From: Scatosoma sp045644545 | GTDB taxonomy: Bacteria; Bacillota; Clostridia; Christensenellales; Borkfalkiaceae | DNA: 64,000 nt | Assembly: GCA_045644545.1 (NCBI GenBank) | Contig: JAZRHC010000023.1 | Span: forward strand, 1 to 64,000 | Reading direction: 5' to 3' | Part shown: positions 31,837 through 40,864 of the stretch, one piece after another | How the letters are laid out: each line of letters starts with the position of its first letter | Numbering within the stretch: the first letter of the stretch is position 1 | Notes under the pieces: model-generated | The model's database searches: none | The model's input: the letters and a program-made list of their open reading frames with translations, nothing else | What the model was told of the DNA's origin: nothing | Translations under genes and position numbers: made by a program

Positions 31837-33612
31837 TTATTTGCAGTTTTCTTTAAGGATTTCAAGGTTCGCGATAATTTCCTTGGGCATCTTGTCGCCG
31901 AAATTCTCCGCGTAGTAGTTCTCGATTTCCTTCGCTTCGTTCGCCCAACGTTCTTTATCCACGTAGAGGAGCTTGTCGAGCGTAGCCGCGTCGATATCGC
32001 AGTTTTCAATGTTGATATCCTTCGCGTAAGGAAGATACCCGATCGCCGTTTCCTGCGCGTCTACCTTGCCTTCGCAACGGTCTAAGATCCAGTCCAGAAC
32101 GCGCATATTGTCGCCGAAGCCGGGCCACATAAAGTTGCCGTTTTCGTCCTGACGGAACCAGTTTACGTTGAAGATCTTGGGTTGCTTTTCTTCGTCTACC
32201 TTCGCGCCCATATCAATCCAGTGCTGGAAGTATTGGTCAACCGAGTAGCCCATAAACGGCTTCATAGCCATCGGGTCGTGACGAAGTACGCCTACTGCGC
32301 CCGTCGCCGCCGCCGTCGTTTCGGAGGACATAATCGTGCCTACGAACGTACCGTGATTCCAATCTCTCGATTGATATACGAGCGGGGTCGTCGTCGCTCT
32401 TCTGCCGCCGAAGATGATCGCGGAAAGAGGCACGCCCGCTTTCGAGTTGAATTCGGGGGAGATGCAAGGGCAGTTTTCCGCGGGAGCGGTGAAACGGGAG
32501 TTGGGGTGCGCCGCGTTACGTCCGCAATCGGGCGTCCAGGGCTTACCCGTCCAGTCGATAAGCTCTGCGGGAGCTTCCTTCGTGAGCTTTTCCCACCAAA
32601 CGGTGTTGTCTGCGGGGTTGAGCGCAACGTTCGTGAAGATCGTTCCCTTCATCGTAGCCATAAGCGCGTTGGGGTTGGATTTCATATTCGTACCGGGCGC
32701 TACGCCGAAGAAACCGTTTTCAGGGTTCGCCGCCCAAAGTCTGCCGTCTTCGCCGACTCTGATCCAAGCGATATCGTCGCCCACGCATTGTACTTCGTAG
32801 CCTGCGTCGAGATACTGCTTGGGAGGGATCAACATTGCGAGGTTGGTCTTACCGCAAGCGGAAGGGAACGCCGCCGCAACGTATTTGATTTCCTTATCCT
32901 GCGGGCGCTTTACGCCGAGGATCAACATATGCTCTGCCATCCAGCCCTCTTTCTTCCCGAGGTTGGTCGCGATACGGAGCGCGAAGCATTTTTTGCCCAA
33001 AAGCACGTTACCGCCGTACGCGGAGTTCACGGAAATGATCGTGTTGTCTTCGGGGAAGTGCATAATGTATCTCTTTTCGGGGTCTACGTTACACTTCGCG
33101 TGGAAGCCTTTAACGAAATCGCCCGTTTCGCCGAGCTGATCGAGACACGTTTTGCCTACTCTCGTCATAATCATCATATTCAAAACGACGTAGATGGAGT
33201 CGGTAACTTCGATACCGATCTTAGAAAAAGGCGAGCCTACCACGCCCATCGAATAGGGAATAACGTACATCGTTCTGCCTTTATACGCGCCCTTTGCGAT
33301 CTCGTTTACCATCGCGTACGCTTCTTTGGGAGCTTTCCATTTTACGATGGAATGAGGAAGCGCGTCCTCTTCGTTACGGCAGCAGATAAACGTTCTGTCC
33401 TCTACGCGCGCAACGTCGTTTTCAGCCGTTCTGTGATAGTAGCAGTCGGGCAATTTTTCTTGGTTGAGCTTGATAATTTCGCCCGTAGCGCAAGCTTCTT
33501 CGCGAAGCGCGTCGCGCTGAGCGTCGCTTCCGTCGATCCACACGACTTTGTCGGGCTGAGCAAAAGCTTCGCAGTCTGCAACGAATTGAAGAACTTTCTT
33601 GTTGTTGGTCAT
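31837..33612 (-). CDS. pckG: Phosphoenolpyruvate carboxykinase (GTP)
   Basis: Interconverts oxaloacetate and PEP with GTP/GDP in gluconeogenesis or, in anaerobes, CO2-fixing fermentation. It has 591 residues from ATG 33612, which follows AAAGGAG; the frame upstream is untranslated leader. Visible: YVIPYSMGVVGSPFSKIGIE, the kinase loop AAAFPSACGKTN, the metal/substrate block NPENGFFGVAPGTN and GRRATTTPLVYQ, all of the GTP-dependent class. Own promoter and terminator; monocistronic. Confidence 0.97.
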   Translation of the reverse strand: MTNNKKVLQFVADCEAFAQPDKVVWIDGSDAQRDALREEACATGEIIKLNQEKLPDCYYHRTAENDVARVEDRTFICCRNEEDALPHSIVKWKAPKEAYAMVNEIAKGAYKGRTMYVIPYSMGVVGSPFSKIGIEVTDSIYVVLNMMIMTRVGKTCLDQLGETGDFVKGFHAKCNVDPEKRYIMHFPEDNTIISVNSAYGGNVLLGKKCFALRIATNLGKKEGWMAEHMLILGVKRPQDKEIKYVAAAFPSACGKTNLAMLIPPKQYLDAGYEVQCVGDDIAWIRVGEDGRLWAANPENGFFGVAPGTNMKSNPNALMATMKGTIFTNVALNPADNTVWWEKLTKEAPAELIDWTGKPWTPDCGRNAAHPNSRFTAPAENCPCISPEFNSKAGVPLSAIIFGGRRATTTPLVYQSRDWNHGTFVGTIMSSETTAAATGAVGVLRHDPMAMKPFMGYSVDQYFQHWIDMGAKVDEEKQPKIFNVNWFRQDENGNFMWPGFGDNMRVLDWILDRCEGKVDAQETAIGYLPYAKDINIENCDIDAATLDKLLYVDKERWANEAKEIENYYAENFGDKMPKEIIANLEILKENCK

Positions 33613-33783
33613 TGTTTTGGTCTCCTTTGGATATATTTTAAACTTTTTTAAACTTTTTATGCGAAAAATCGGGAATTTTCGACTTCTTTCTTCCTTTTTT
33701 CTCCCTTTTTTCGTGCTTTTTCGGGGCAAAATTTGGGGATTTTTGGAAGCGTTTTTCAAAAACACCTTTTTCTTCCGATTATA

Positions 33784-33812
33784 ATTATATCACAAAATAA
33801 TTTAAAAGTAAA
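33784..33812 (-). promoter_or_regulatory. pckG promoter
   Basis: Minus strand: TTTACT, 17 bases, TATAAT. Confidence 0.75.
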
Positions 33813-33864
33813 GGCTTTGCAAAAAATTTTTTGCGTTTTTGCAAAAAAAGTTGGCAGTAACCTC

Positions 33865-33892
33865 TTGTAATTTTCAAAATCCGTGGTAAACT
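33865..33892 (+). promoter_or_regulatory. Promoter of the 97-residue protein gene
   Basis: TTGTAA, 16 bases ending GTGG, TAAACT. Weaker than its relatives at 20004 and 63221 but with the same CAGTAnnCTCTTG and AAAATCCGTGG flanks. Confidence 0.65.
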
Positions 33893-33934
33893 ATTTGGGC
33901 TGAGGTTGAAAAGGCAAAAAAAGGAGGAGAAAAA

Positions 33935-34228
33935 ATGCAAAAAACACGGGAGAAGAACAAGTACATAGACAACCGCCTCGCCGAAGAGCTCGACGTGATC
34001 GTTTTGACCACGAACGCTTACCGAGAAAGCGGCCTGCCGCGGGGGAGCTTGGGAGTGCTCGTCTATTCGTATACGGGGCGGGGTCGCCCTTTATACGGGC
34101 GGTTTACGGCGCAAAACGGGGAAAAGGCGGAGGTCGCGCTGAGATTGCGGGATTTTCGGGTTTTGAACGAAAATCGGAAGCGGGATTTACTTCTGCTGTC
34201 AAAGTACAACAAAAAACGCGTCGTGTGA
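33935..34228 (+). CDS. Small protein resembling the DUF4926 SH3-like fold (97 residues)
   Basis: The ATG follows a perfect AAGGAGGAG. The core ELDVIVLTTNAYRESGLPRGSLGVLVYSY and the following LYGRFTAQ resemble the DUF4926 pattern (DVVxLxxDxPExGLxxGxxGTVV), small beta-barrel proteins often found near toxin-antitoxin or immunity loci; this is an analogy by eye. The C-terminus is basic (NENRKRDLLLLSKYNKKRVV). It is monocistronic, with its own promoter, and its stop codon lies inside its terminator hairpin. Function unknown. Confidence 0.75.
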   Translation: MQKTREKNKYIDNRLAEELDVIVLTTNAYRESGLPRGSLGVLVYSYTGRGRPLYGRFTAQNGEKAEVALRLRDFRVLNENRKRDLLLLSKYNKKRVV

Positions 34229-34241
34229 CGCGTTTTTTTGC
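34210..34241 (+). terminator. Terminator overlapping the stop codon of the 97-residue protein gene
   Basis: AAAAAACGCGTC/GACGCGTTTTTTT; the TGA at 34226-34228 is in the loop/3' stem. Confidence 0.85.
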
Positions 34242-34302
34242 AAAACCGAAAGTATTAAACTCAAAAAATATAAAATTTATTCGACAGCGGAAAACGACGG
34301 CT

Positions 34303-34935
34303 TTAAATATCGCCGAAAACGTTTTCTTGTAAAATTTTCAAAACGTCCTCGAAGACCCCTCGGGGCGTTTTTTTGCCGTCTACGCGCTTAATGCGTTCGG
34401 GATATTTTTCGGCAAGCTCTTTATATCCTTCGTACACCTTTTGGTGAAACGCCGTTCCCGCCTGTTCGAGGCGATCGTTTTCGTCCGCGCCGTTCTTGCG
34501 ACGGAACGCGTCCTCGGGGGATAAGTCGATAAAAATCGTGACGTCGGGAAGATATTTTTCGAGCGCGAACGCGTTGATCTTCGACACGAACTCCACGCCC
34601 AGCCCGCGCGCGTACGCTTGATAAGCAAGGGAAGAATCCACGTAGCGGTCGCAGATCACGAGCTTGCCCTCGGACAAGGCGGGTTCTACGCGATCGCGAA
34701 GATGTTGCGCGCGCGCCGCCGCGTATAAGAGGGCTTCGCACTCGTCCGTCATTTCGGAATTTTTACCGCTTAGAAGAATTTCGCGGATACTTTCGGAAAT
34801 TTTTCCGCCGCCCGGCTCGCGCGTGAAGATATGCGGCACGCCCGATTTTTCAAGATAGTCGCTCAAAAGGCGGAGCTGGGTGCTTTTTCCGCAACCGTCA
34901 CAGCCTTCGAACGTGATAAATTTACCTCTTTGCAT
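34303..34935 (-). CDS. tmk: Thymidylate kinase
   Basis: Phosphorylates dTMP to dTDP. The 210 residues show the P-loop FEGCDGCGKSTQL, the DRX-type TREPGG, ICDRYVDSSLAYQ and the lid region with RRKNGADENDRLE. It overlaps the last base of the decarboxylase gene, as B. subtilis tmk follows yaaO. holB and yaaT, its partners in B. subtilis, are 25 kb away here. Confidence 0.97.
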   Translation of the reverse strand: MQRGKFITFEGCDGCGKSTQLRLLSDYLEKSGVPHIFTREPGGGKISESIREILLSGKNSEMTDECEALLYAAARAQHLRDRVEPALSEGKLVICDRYVDSSLAYQAYARGLGVEFVSKINAFALEKYLPDVTIFIDLSPEDAFRRKNGADENDRLEQAGTAFHQKVYEGYKELAEKYPERIKRVDGKKTPRGVFEDVLKILQENVFGDI

Positions 34936-36176
34936 TATTCGTTCTCCTCATTCGTTTGGTATACGCAAAGCTTTCCTTCTTTTACCCCGAACGCATTATC
35001 CGCCGTTTGCAAAAGTCGGATTTTTTCTCGGGTGATTTTTTCCCCGCAAAGCAACAGCGGGGTGCAGGGCGGGAACAAACCGCAAGGCTTCGCGCAAATT
35101 CTGCCTTCCGCCGCCGCGAGCTCTATCCATTCCGTTGCGCCCGTTTTTTCGAAAAAGAGGGGGGCAGGGTTGGGTTGAACGGTTTTTTCTGCGTACGGCA
35201 AATATTTTTTAAGAGCCTTTTTCAAAATGCGGAATTGCTTTTTCGTCGTGGCGGGGGAAAGGTAGAACACGACGTTCTCCCCGTCGCAAAATTCCGCGAA
35301 AATCCCGTCCGCTTCGAGCATTTTTTGCACCTCGAACGCCCGTTTGCCTATTTTAAAGCATACCTTCGTCCAGTCGCCGCCGAAAGATAAACTTTCGGGG
35401 TATTCCGAAAACAGCCGCATTACTTCCGCTTCCAGTCCTTCGTTTCGAGGATATTTCACGGCGTATTCGACGGAAGCCATAATCGGATAAGAAGGGCTGG
35501 TCGTGCGGAAAATATCCACGCCTTCGGCGAGCTTTTCGGAAAGTGCCGCCGTGCGCGCGCTCACCACCGCGCCTTGCGTGAGCGCGGGCAGGCTTTTATG
35601 CACCCCGTCCACCCACATATCGGCGAACGAGCCTGCGTAGATTCCCTTTTCAAAATGTAAATGACCGCCGTGCGCGCCGTCGATCAAGAGAAGTTTTCCC
35701 GCCGTTCGGCAAGCTTTTGCGATCGCGGGCAGATCGGGGATATTCCCGTAGTAATCGGGCGAAGTTAAAAACACCGCGTCCGCGTTCGGGCTGTTTTCGG
35801 GCAAGACTTCCAGTCCCAAAAGCTTACAGCCGTTCAACGCGCTTTTATGCGATTGATTAGAAAGCGCGATCGAACGCACGCCCGATTCTCTCGCCGCGTA
35901 CAGCATTGAAAGCACGCCCGCAGTACTGCCGTCGGTGAGGATAAAAGAAGCGTTCGCGCCTAAAATCGCCGCGATCTCCTCTTGCGCGCGCTTCAAAACG
36001 CCACGGGGGGCGGATAAATTATCCGAAAAGGAAAGCTCGGTGATATCCCATTTGCCTTTTTTATGCCCCGGCGTATGAAAGGACACGTGCCGTTTTTTCG
36101 CCGCTTGAAAAAGCATTGAATAGATCCTGCAATCCTTTAAAATTTTCTTGTTTAAGCGGAAGGGATTTGCGTTCAT
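34935..36176 (-). CDS. Orn/Lys/Arg decarboxylase family PLP enzyme, YaaO-like
   Basis: 413 residues of the fold-type I decarboxylase group. FHTPGHKKG near the start, LTDGSTAGVLSML, DGAHGGHLHF and the PLP lysine in WVDGVHKSLPALTQG are as in B. subtilis YaaO/SpeA. The C-terminal domain is shortened compared with 470-490-residue arginine or lysine decarboxylases. Substrate not determinable. Upstream neighbour is a membrane-anchored unknown gene 18 bases away; tmk overlaps its stop. Confidence 0.88.
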   Translation of the reverse strand: MNANPFRLNKKILKDCRIYSMLFQAAKKRHVSFHTPGHKKGKWDITELSFSDNLSAPRGVLKRAQEEIAAILGANASFILTDGSTAGVLSMLYAARESGVRSIALSNQSHKSALNGCKLLGLEVLPENSPNADAVFLTSPDYYGNIPDLPAIAKACRTAGKLLLIDGAHGGHLHFEKGIYAGSFADMWVDGVHKSLPALTQGAVVSARTAALSEKLAEGVDIFRTTSPSYPIMASVEYAVKYPRNEGLEAEVMRLFSEYPESLSFGGDWTKVCFKIGKRAFEVQKMLEADGIFAEFCDGENVVFYLSPATTKKQFRILKKALKKYLPYAEKTVQPNPAPLFFEKTGATEWIELAAAEGRICAKPCGLFPPCTPLLLCGEKITREKIRLLQTADNAFGVKEGKLCVYQTNEENE

Positions 36177-36194
36177 CTCGACCCTGCCCCCGTC

Positions 36195-37235
36195 TTACGA
36201 CCCTACTGGGGATTGCAGCTTAGTGCAATACCGCTCGACGAGCGAGTTCACGTAAAGGATCGTTTCGTATTGGAACTGCTTTTCCATATTAGGCGTAGAT
36301 AAAAACACCAAATTCATATTGAGCGCGGTGTCTACTTTCGTCGTCTTTTCGGGATCGCTCGGATCGTTCGCGTTGCGCTCGTCCTGATAATAAATCTCTT
36401 CTTTGAGCTTACCCATCGTGTCCTCGTTCGGGCACATATTCAAGGTGGTGATACTGCGCGTATACGTTTCGGTGATCTTCACCTCGTTTTTTTGGAGCGC
36501 GATATACCCCTGCTTCAAATAGTAAAGGAAATCTATCAACCCGTCGCGGTATTTTTCAATGCGTTCGTATTCTTTTGTTATTCCTTTTTTGATCTCGCTA
36601 TCAGACTTAAAACGCTTGTCGTCGTTCTTTTTGATACGCTTTTTGAAATCCTCTTCCACCTTTTTTTCATCCAGCTCGCCCGTTTGATAATCCCCGCCGT
36701 AGTAGCCGTTCAAGTACTCGGTCATACGGCTAATCAAGCCTTTTTGCGCCACCTTTCCTTCGCTATCAAGCGTATCTTCTAAACTCAACGCGTAAATATG
36801 ATACCCGCGCAGGAAGGTTTCCAAATAGGTGTAGTATTGCTTTTCTTCTACGCCCTCGACCGTATAGGAAGCGGAAGGGTTCTTCGCGGGCGCGGCAAAA
36901 AGCAAATCGCCTTCGTCCGTCTGCAAGCGGGTGTCGAGAAAGGTGCTGACCAGATCGTCGCCCCCCGCGGTGGTATCAACGGTGGTAATCTCGATCACTT
37001 CGTGCGAAAAAACGCCGCCCGTGAACGTTTCATAATACCGCTCGGAAAACTTACTCGTGAGCGTCGAACCGTTATAATTCATCACCGTAAATTGCTGCGA
37101 CGGCGTGATACGAGTCGCCGTCATCGTGAAAATAAGCGACCAAATCAGGATCGCAACCACGACGAACCCGATAATTTTCAGCCAGTCGTAGGAAAGCATT
37201 TGCCCTAATCTTTTTTTGGTTATTTTTGCGTCCAT
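36195..37235 (-). CDS. Membrane-anchored protein of unknown function (346 residues)
   Basis: The N-terminus MDAKITKKRLGQMLSYDWLK is basic and cytoplasmic, then one membrane helix (IIGFVVVAILIWSLIFTM). A roughly 300-residue outside domain follows, rich in charged and tyrosine residues with a predicted coiled stretch (EEDFKKRIKKNDDKRFKSDS). I recognise no catalytic motif; one cysteine (LNMCPNED) and a second (YCTKL) could pair. Position before yaaO-like and tmk suggests co-transcription. It may be an ABC-transport-like accessory or lineage-specific envelope protein; no function is claimed. Confidence 0.8.
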   Translation of the reverse strand: MDAKITKKRLGQMLSYDWLKIIGFVVVAILIWSLIFTMTATRITPSQQFTVMNYNGSTLTSKFSERYYETFTGGVFSHEVIEITTVDTTAGGDDLVSTFLDTRLQTDEGDLLFAAPAKNPSASYTVEGVEEKQYYTYLETFLRGYHIYALSLEDTLDSEGKVAQKGLISRMTEYLNGYYGGDYQTGELDEKKVEEDFKKRIKKNDDKRFKSDSEIKKGITKEYERIEKYRDGLIDFLYYLKQGYIALQKNEVKITETYTRSITTLNMCPNEDTMGKLKEEIYYQDERNANDPSDPEKTTKVDTALNMNLVFLSTPNMEKQFQYETILYVNSLVERYCTKLQSPVGS

Positions 37236-37364
37236 TTTTCCCTTATTTCTCCTATTCGGGAAGTATTCCAGGCGGGCAAGTCGTGCCCGTCTTTCCTTAA
37301 TTTTATCACGCGCGCGTGAAAGGCGCGTGTTTATTTTGCGTTGATTTCAAGTGCAATTTTGCAA

Positions 37365-37408
37365 AACGCGCCGACCCGCCTTTTCGGCAAGGCAAATCGG
37401 CGCGTTAC
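37365..37408 (-). terminator. Terminator of lysS
   Basis: Two-tier stem AACGCGCCGA/TCGGCGCGTT with inner TGCC..GGC pairs; short T tail on the minus strand. Confidence 0.7.
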
Positions 37409-37412
37409 GAAA

Positions 37413-38915
37413 TTATTTTTTGGGTTTCATCGTGGGGAAGAGGATTACGTCGCGAATCGTCGAGCTGTCGGTGAGCAGCATAACGAAACGGTCGAACCCG
37501 AGCCCAAGCCCGCCCGTGGGGGGAAGCCCGTATTCGAGCGCGTTGATAAAGTCCTCGTCGATTTGCGCGTCGTTGTTTCCTTTCGCGCGCTTTGCGTCCA
37601 CCTGCTTTTGCATACGCTGTTTTTGATCGATCGGGTCGTTGAGCTCGGAGAAGGCGTTGCCGTATTCGTGCCCGCATATGAAATATTCAAAGCGTTCCGT
37701 GAACGCGGGGTTAGACGGCTTGCGCTTTGCAAGCGGCGAATTTTCCACGGGATAATCGTAGATAATCGTGGGCTGAATCAGCTTGTCCTCGACGAACGCG
37801 TCGAACAGCTCGATCAACACCCAACCTTTCGTGGCGTTTTCGTGTTCGAGCTCCACGCCGAGCGATTTTGCCGCCGCGCGCGCGTCCTCGTCCGTTGCCC
37901 AAGCGTTATAATCCGCGCCCGAATATTTCTTCACGGCTTCCGCCATCGTCATTCTCGTCCACTCGCCCATATTGATAGGAGTGCCTTGATAGGTGATTTC
38001 CAGCGTGCCGCAAACGTTTTTCGTAACCGTTTTATAAAGGTCCTCGATCATATCCATCATTTCGAAATAATCGCTGTACGCCTCGTACATTTCAATCGAG
38101 GTGAACTCGGGGTTGTGATACGCGTCCATACCCTCGTTTCTGAAAATACGCCCCACTTCATACACGCGGTCCATACCGCCGACGATCAAGCGCTTTAAAA
38201 AAAGCTCCGTTTCCACGCGCATATACATATCGAGATCAAGCGCGTTATGATGCGTTTTAAAAGGTCTTGCGTCCGCGCCGATTTCAAGGGGCAATAAGGT
38301 GGGCGTATCCACCTCCAAATACCCGCGGTTATCGAGATACGCGCGAATTTCCTTCAAGATCTTCGAGCGCACGCGGAAGGTATCGCGCACGTCCTTGTTC
38401 ATAATCAAATCGAGGTGGCGCAAGCGGTATTTCATATCCACGTTTTGAAGCCCGTTATATTTTTCGGGCAGGGGAAGCAAGGATTTCGAGAGCAGCGTGA
38501 GCTCGGTGACGTGTACGGAAATTTCGCCCGTCTGCGTTTTGAACACGAAGCCTTTGAGCCCGAAAATATCGCCGATATCGTAGTCCTTTTTATAGGACGC
38601 GTAGTTTTCCTCGCCGATATCTTGGCGGGTCACGTAGATCTGAATCGTGCCGCTCTTGTCCGCGATATGCGAAAAGGACGCCTTGCCCATAATACGGCGC
38701 GACATCATTCTTCCCGCGATCGCGACCGTTTTGCCTTCGAACTTTTCGAAATTCGCTTTAATCTCCTCGGAATGGGCGTCCACGGGGTATTTCACCTGCT
38801 CGTAGGGGTTTTTGCCCTCCGATACGAGCTTTTGCAATTTTTCACGGCGAATTTTCGCCTGCTCGATAAGCTGTTCTTCTTCCTGTGCTTGGGTGTTTAC
38901 GGTATTTTCCTGCAT
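37413..38915 (-). CDS. lysS: Lysine-tRNA ligase (class II)
   Basis: The 500 residues have the N-terminal OB anticodon domain (VAIAGRMMSRRIMGKASF, IQIYVTRQDI). Class II motif 1 is GYLEVDTPTL, motif 2 FRNEGMDAYHNPEFTSIE and motif 3 GLGLGFDRFVMLL. About 40 bases downstream of greA, as in many Firmicutes, and surely in the same transcript. Start ATG 38915 follows AAGAGG. Confidence 0.97.
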   Translation of the reverse strand: MQENTVNTQAQEEEQLIEQAKIRREKLQKLVSEGKNPYEQVKYPVDAHSEEIKANFEKFEGKTVAIAGRMMSRRIMGKASFSHIADKSGTIQIYVTRQDIGEENYASYKKDYDIGDIFGLKGFVFKTQTGEISVHVTELTLLSKSLLPLPEKYNGLQNVDMKYRLRHLDLIMNKDVRDTFRVRSKILKEIRAYLDNRGYLEVDTPTLLPLEIGADARPFKTHHNALDLDMYMRVETELFLKRLIVGGMDRVYEVGRIFRNEGMDAYHNPEFTSIEMYEAYSDYFEMMDMIEDLYKTVTKNVCGTLEITYQGTPINMGEWTRMTMAEAVKKYSGADYNAWATDEDARAAAKSLGVELEHENATKGWVLIELFDAFVEDKLIQPTIIYDYPVENSPLAKRKPSNPAFTERFEYFICGHEYGNAFSELNDPIDQKQRMQKQVDAKRAKGNNDAQIDEDFINALEYGLPPTGGLGLGFDRFVMLLTDSSTIRDVILFPTMKPKK

Positions 38916-38958
38916 TTTGTAAAACCTCTTTTCGTGAGATAATTCTTTATTCGATGGA

Positions 38959-39426
38959 TTATTCTATGGCTTCGATTTTAAGCTCGTAAGCCCCTTCGGG
39001 CGCTTGCACGGTGACGACCGTTCCCGCCTTTTGCCCCAAAAGCGCCTTGCCGACGGGGGATTCGTTGGAGATCTTGTTGAGCATCGCGTTGGCTTCCGTC
39101 GTGCCCGTAATCTCGTAGACCTCGTATTCTTCCATATCGATATCGTAGACTTTCACCTTCGAACCGATATGCACGGTGGACTTATCGCCCGATTCCTCAA
39201 CGATCGTCGCGTTCTTGATTTTATAATCAAGCTCTACGATCTCGCCTTCGTTCGCCGCCTGCTCGTTGCGCGCCGCGTCGTATTCCGCGTTCTCGGACAA
39301 ATCGCCGTGGCTTCTCGCCTCTGCGATACGGTCTACGATTTCCTGACGCTTCACCGTCTGCAAGTATTTAAGCCTTGCGACCGCCTCGTTGTACCCCTTT
39401 CTCGTCATATAAAAAACTTCCGACAT
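38959..39426 (-). CDS. greA: Transcription elongation factor GreA
   Basis: Rescues backtracked RNA polymerase by stimulating RNA cleavage. The 155 residues form a coiled-coil at 1-75 with the acidic tip DLSENAEYDAARNEQ, and a globular FKBP-like domain (VGSKVKVYD.. to SPVGKALLGQKAGTVV). First gene of greA-lysS. Promoter is a perfect consensus. The roughly 180-base leader contains hairpins. Confidence 0.97.
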   Translation of the reverse strand: MSEVFYMTRKGYNEAVARLKYLQTVKRQEIVDRIAEARSHGDLSENAEYDAARNEQAANEGEIVELDYKIKNATIVEESGDKSTVHIGSKVKVYDIDMEEYEVYEITGTTEANAMLNKISNESPVGKALLGQKAGTVVTVQAPEGAYELKIEAIE

Positions 39427-39550
39427 ATTATTATTCCTCCTCGCCCCGCTCGGTTTTCTTTATTTGCGTTTTTACCGCGTTTCAATTCAAAACGAACCCC
39501 CTTAAAACACGAAAAAAACCGCTCTCTTTGCGGAACGTTAAAAATCAAAC

Positions 39551-39592
39551 CGTGTATTCCCCCGTAAAAGTACTGCGGAAAAACACGGCTTT
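39551..39592 (-). promoter_or_regulatory. Hairpin in the greA leader
   Basis: CCGTGT/ACACGG outer stem and CCCGT/ACTGCGG inner part, between the promoter and greA; an attenuator is possible but no T-rich tail is seen. Confidence 0.4.
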
Positions 39593-39609
39593 TCTATTCA
39601 AGCTTTATC

Positions 39610-39638
39610 ATTATACCCGTTTTTCAAGGTTTTGTCAA
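39610..39638 (-). promoter_or_regulatory. greA-lysS promoter (perfect consensus)
   Basis: Minus strand: TTGACA, 17 bases ending GGG, TATAAT. Confidence 0.9.
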
Positions 39639-39685
39639 TGAATTTTCTCACCTTTCGGGGAGTTCTCTATAAAAATTTTGACAAA

Positions 39686-40855
39686 TTATCTGATTTCTTT
39701 GAGAAACGCGGCGGTTCTGTCGAACGCTTCCGATAAAGAGTTCATTGAAACGGCGTAGGAAATACGCACGTTGTTTTTCCCGAACTGCCCGAACGCGCTC
39801 CCCGGCACGACGGCTACCTTTCGGCTTTTTAGTAAGCCGTTCGCGAACGCCTCGCCGTCTAAGCCCGTTTTCGAAACGGAAGGGAAGGCGTAGAACGCGC
39901 CCTGCGGCACGAAACAGTCCAGCCCGATTTCCTTTAAGGAATGAAGCACGAACTTACGGCGTTTATCATAGGACTCGCGCATTTCCGCAACCGTTGCAAA
40001 ATCGTCGGAAAAGCCGTCCTTTAAAGCCTCCACCGCCGCGTACTGACTCATTACGGGCGCGCAAAGCATACCGTATTGATGAATTTTAAACATCGCGTCG
40101 TCGATCTCGGGCGGGGCGCAAACGAAGCCCAAACGCCAGCCCGTCATCGCAAACGCCTTGGAAAAGCCGCCGATATACACGGTGCGTTCCTTCATTCCCG
40201 GCACTTGCGCGATGGAAAAATGCTTTTTGCCGTAGGTGAGCTCGGCGTAGATCTCGTCGGTGATCACGAGCAGGTCGTGGCGAATTAAAACCTCCGCGAT
40301 CGCTTCCACCTGTTCTTTGGTCATAATCGCGCCCGTGGGATTGTTGGGATAGGTCAAAATAATCGCCTTGGTTTTCTTCGTGATCGCCTTTTCCAAAAGG
40401 GCGGGCGTGAGCGCGAAATTATCCTCTTCGCGGCACTCCACGGCGACGGGTTTTCCGTCGGACATAGCCACCAGGGGCGCGTAAGACACGTAGGCAGGGT
40501 CGGGAATAAGGATCTCGTCGCCCCGTTCCACGCAAGCGCGAAGGGCAAGGTCGATCGCCTCGCTTCCGCCGACGGTCGCGATAATATTTTTAGGGGAATA
40601 TTCAAGGGAAAACCGCTCGAAAAGATAGCGGGAAATCAGCTCCAAAAGGGCGGGCAGACCGCGATTGCCCGTATACTGGGTGTACCCTTTTTGAAGCGCG
40701 GTGATCGCCGCCGCGCGCACCCGCCACGGGGTGATAAAATCGGGCTCGCCCACGCCCAGGGAAATCGCGCCTTTTTCCGATTGCACGATATCGAAAAATT
40801 TACGGATTCCGCTCGGCTCTAATAAAGAGGCTTTTTGATTGACGAACTTTCTCAT
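39686..40855 (-). CDS. Class I/II aminotransferase (aspartate/aromatic type)
   Basis: A 389-residue fold-type I PLP enzyme. ISLGVGEPDFITP, YPNNPTGAIM, the TDEIYAELTY aspartate/tyrosine and the PLP lysine in GGFSKAFAMTGWRLGF are those of the AspC/PatA group. The Lrp-type regulator gene lies 9 bases upstream in the same direction, suggesting amino-acid-responsive control. Substrate uncertain (aromatic, aspartate or alanine). Confidence 0.92.
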   Translation of the reverse strand: MRKFVNQKASLLEPSGIRKFFDIVQSEKGAISLGVGEPDFITPWRVRAAAITALQKGYTQYTGNRGLPALLELISRYLFERFSLEYSPKNIIATVGGSEAIDLALRACVERGDEILIPDPAYVSYAPLVAMSDGKPVAVECREEDNFALTPALLEKAITKKTKAIILTYPNNPTGAIMTKEQVEAIAEVLIRHDLLVITDEIYAELTYGKKHFSIAQVPGMKERTVYIGGFSKAFAMTGWRLGFVCAPPEIDDAMFKIHQYGMLCAPVMSQYAAVEALKDGFSDDFATVAEMRESYDKRRKFVLHSLKEIGLDCFVPQGAFYAFPSVSKTGLDGEAFANGLLKSRKVAVVPGSAFGQFGKNNVRISYAVSMNSLSEAFDRTAAFLKEIR

Positions 40856-40864
40856 AAAATCGCC

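Larger units (their letters stand above)
33613..33934. other. Divergent promoter region between pckG and the 97-residue protein
   Basis: 322 bases hold the long pckG leader (about 160 bases, AT-rich, no clear structure), its promoter and the plus-strand promoter of the next gene. No other gene seen. Confidence 0.6.

Noticed and set aside
32182..33651. 489-codon open frame on the plus strand opposite pckG
   Set aside because: It is antisense to a clear PEP carboxykinase, has no ribosome site or family match and reflects codon bias of the real gene.
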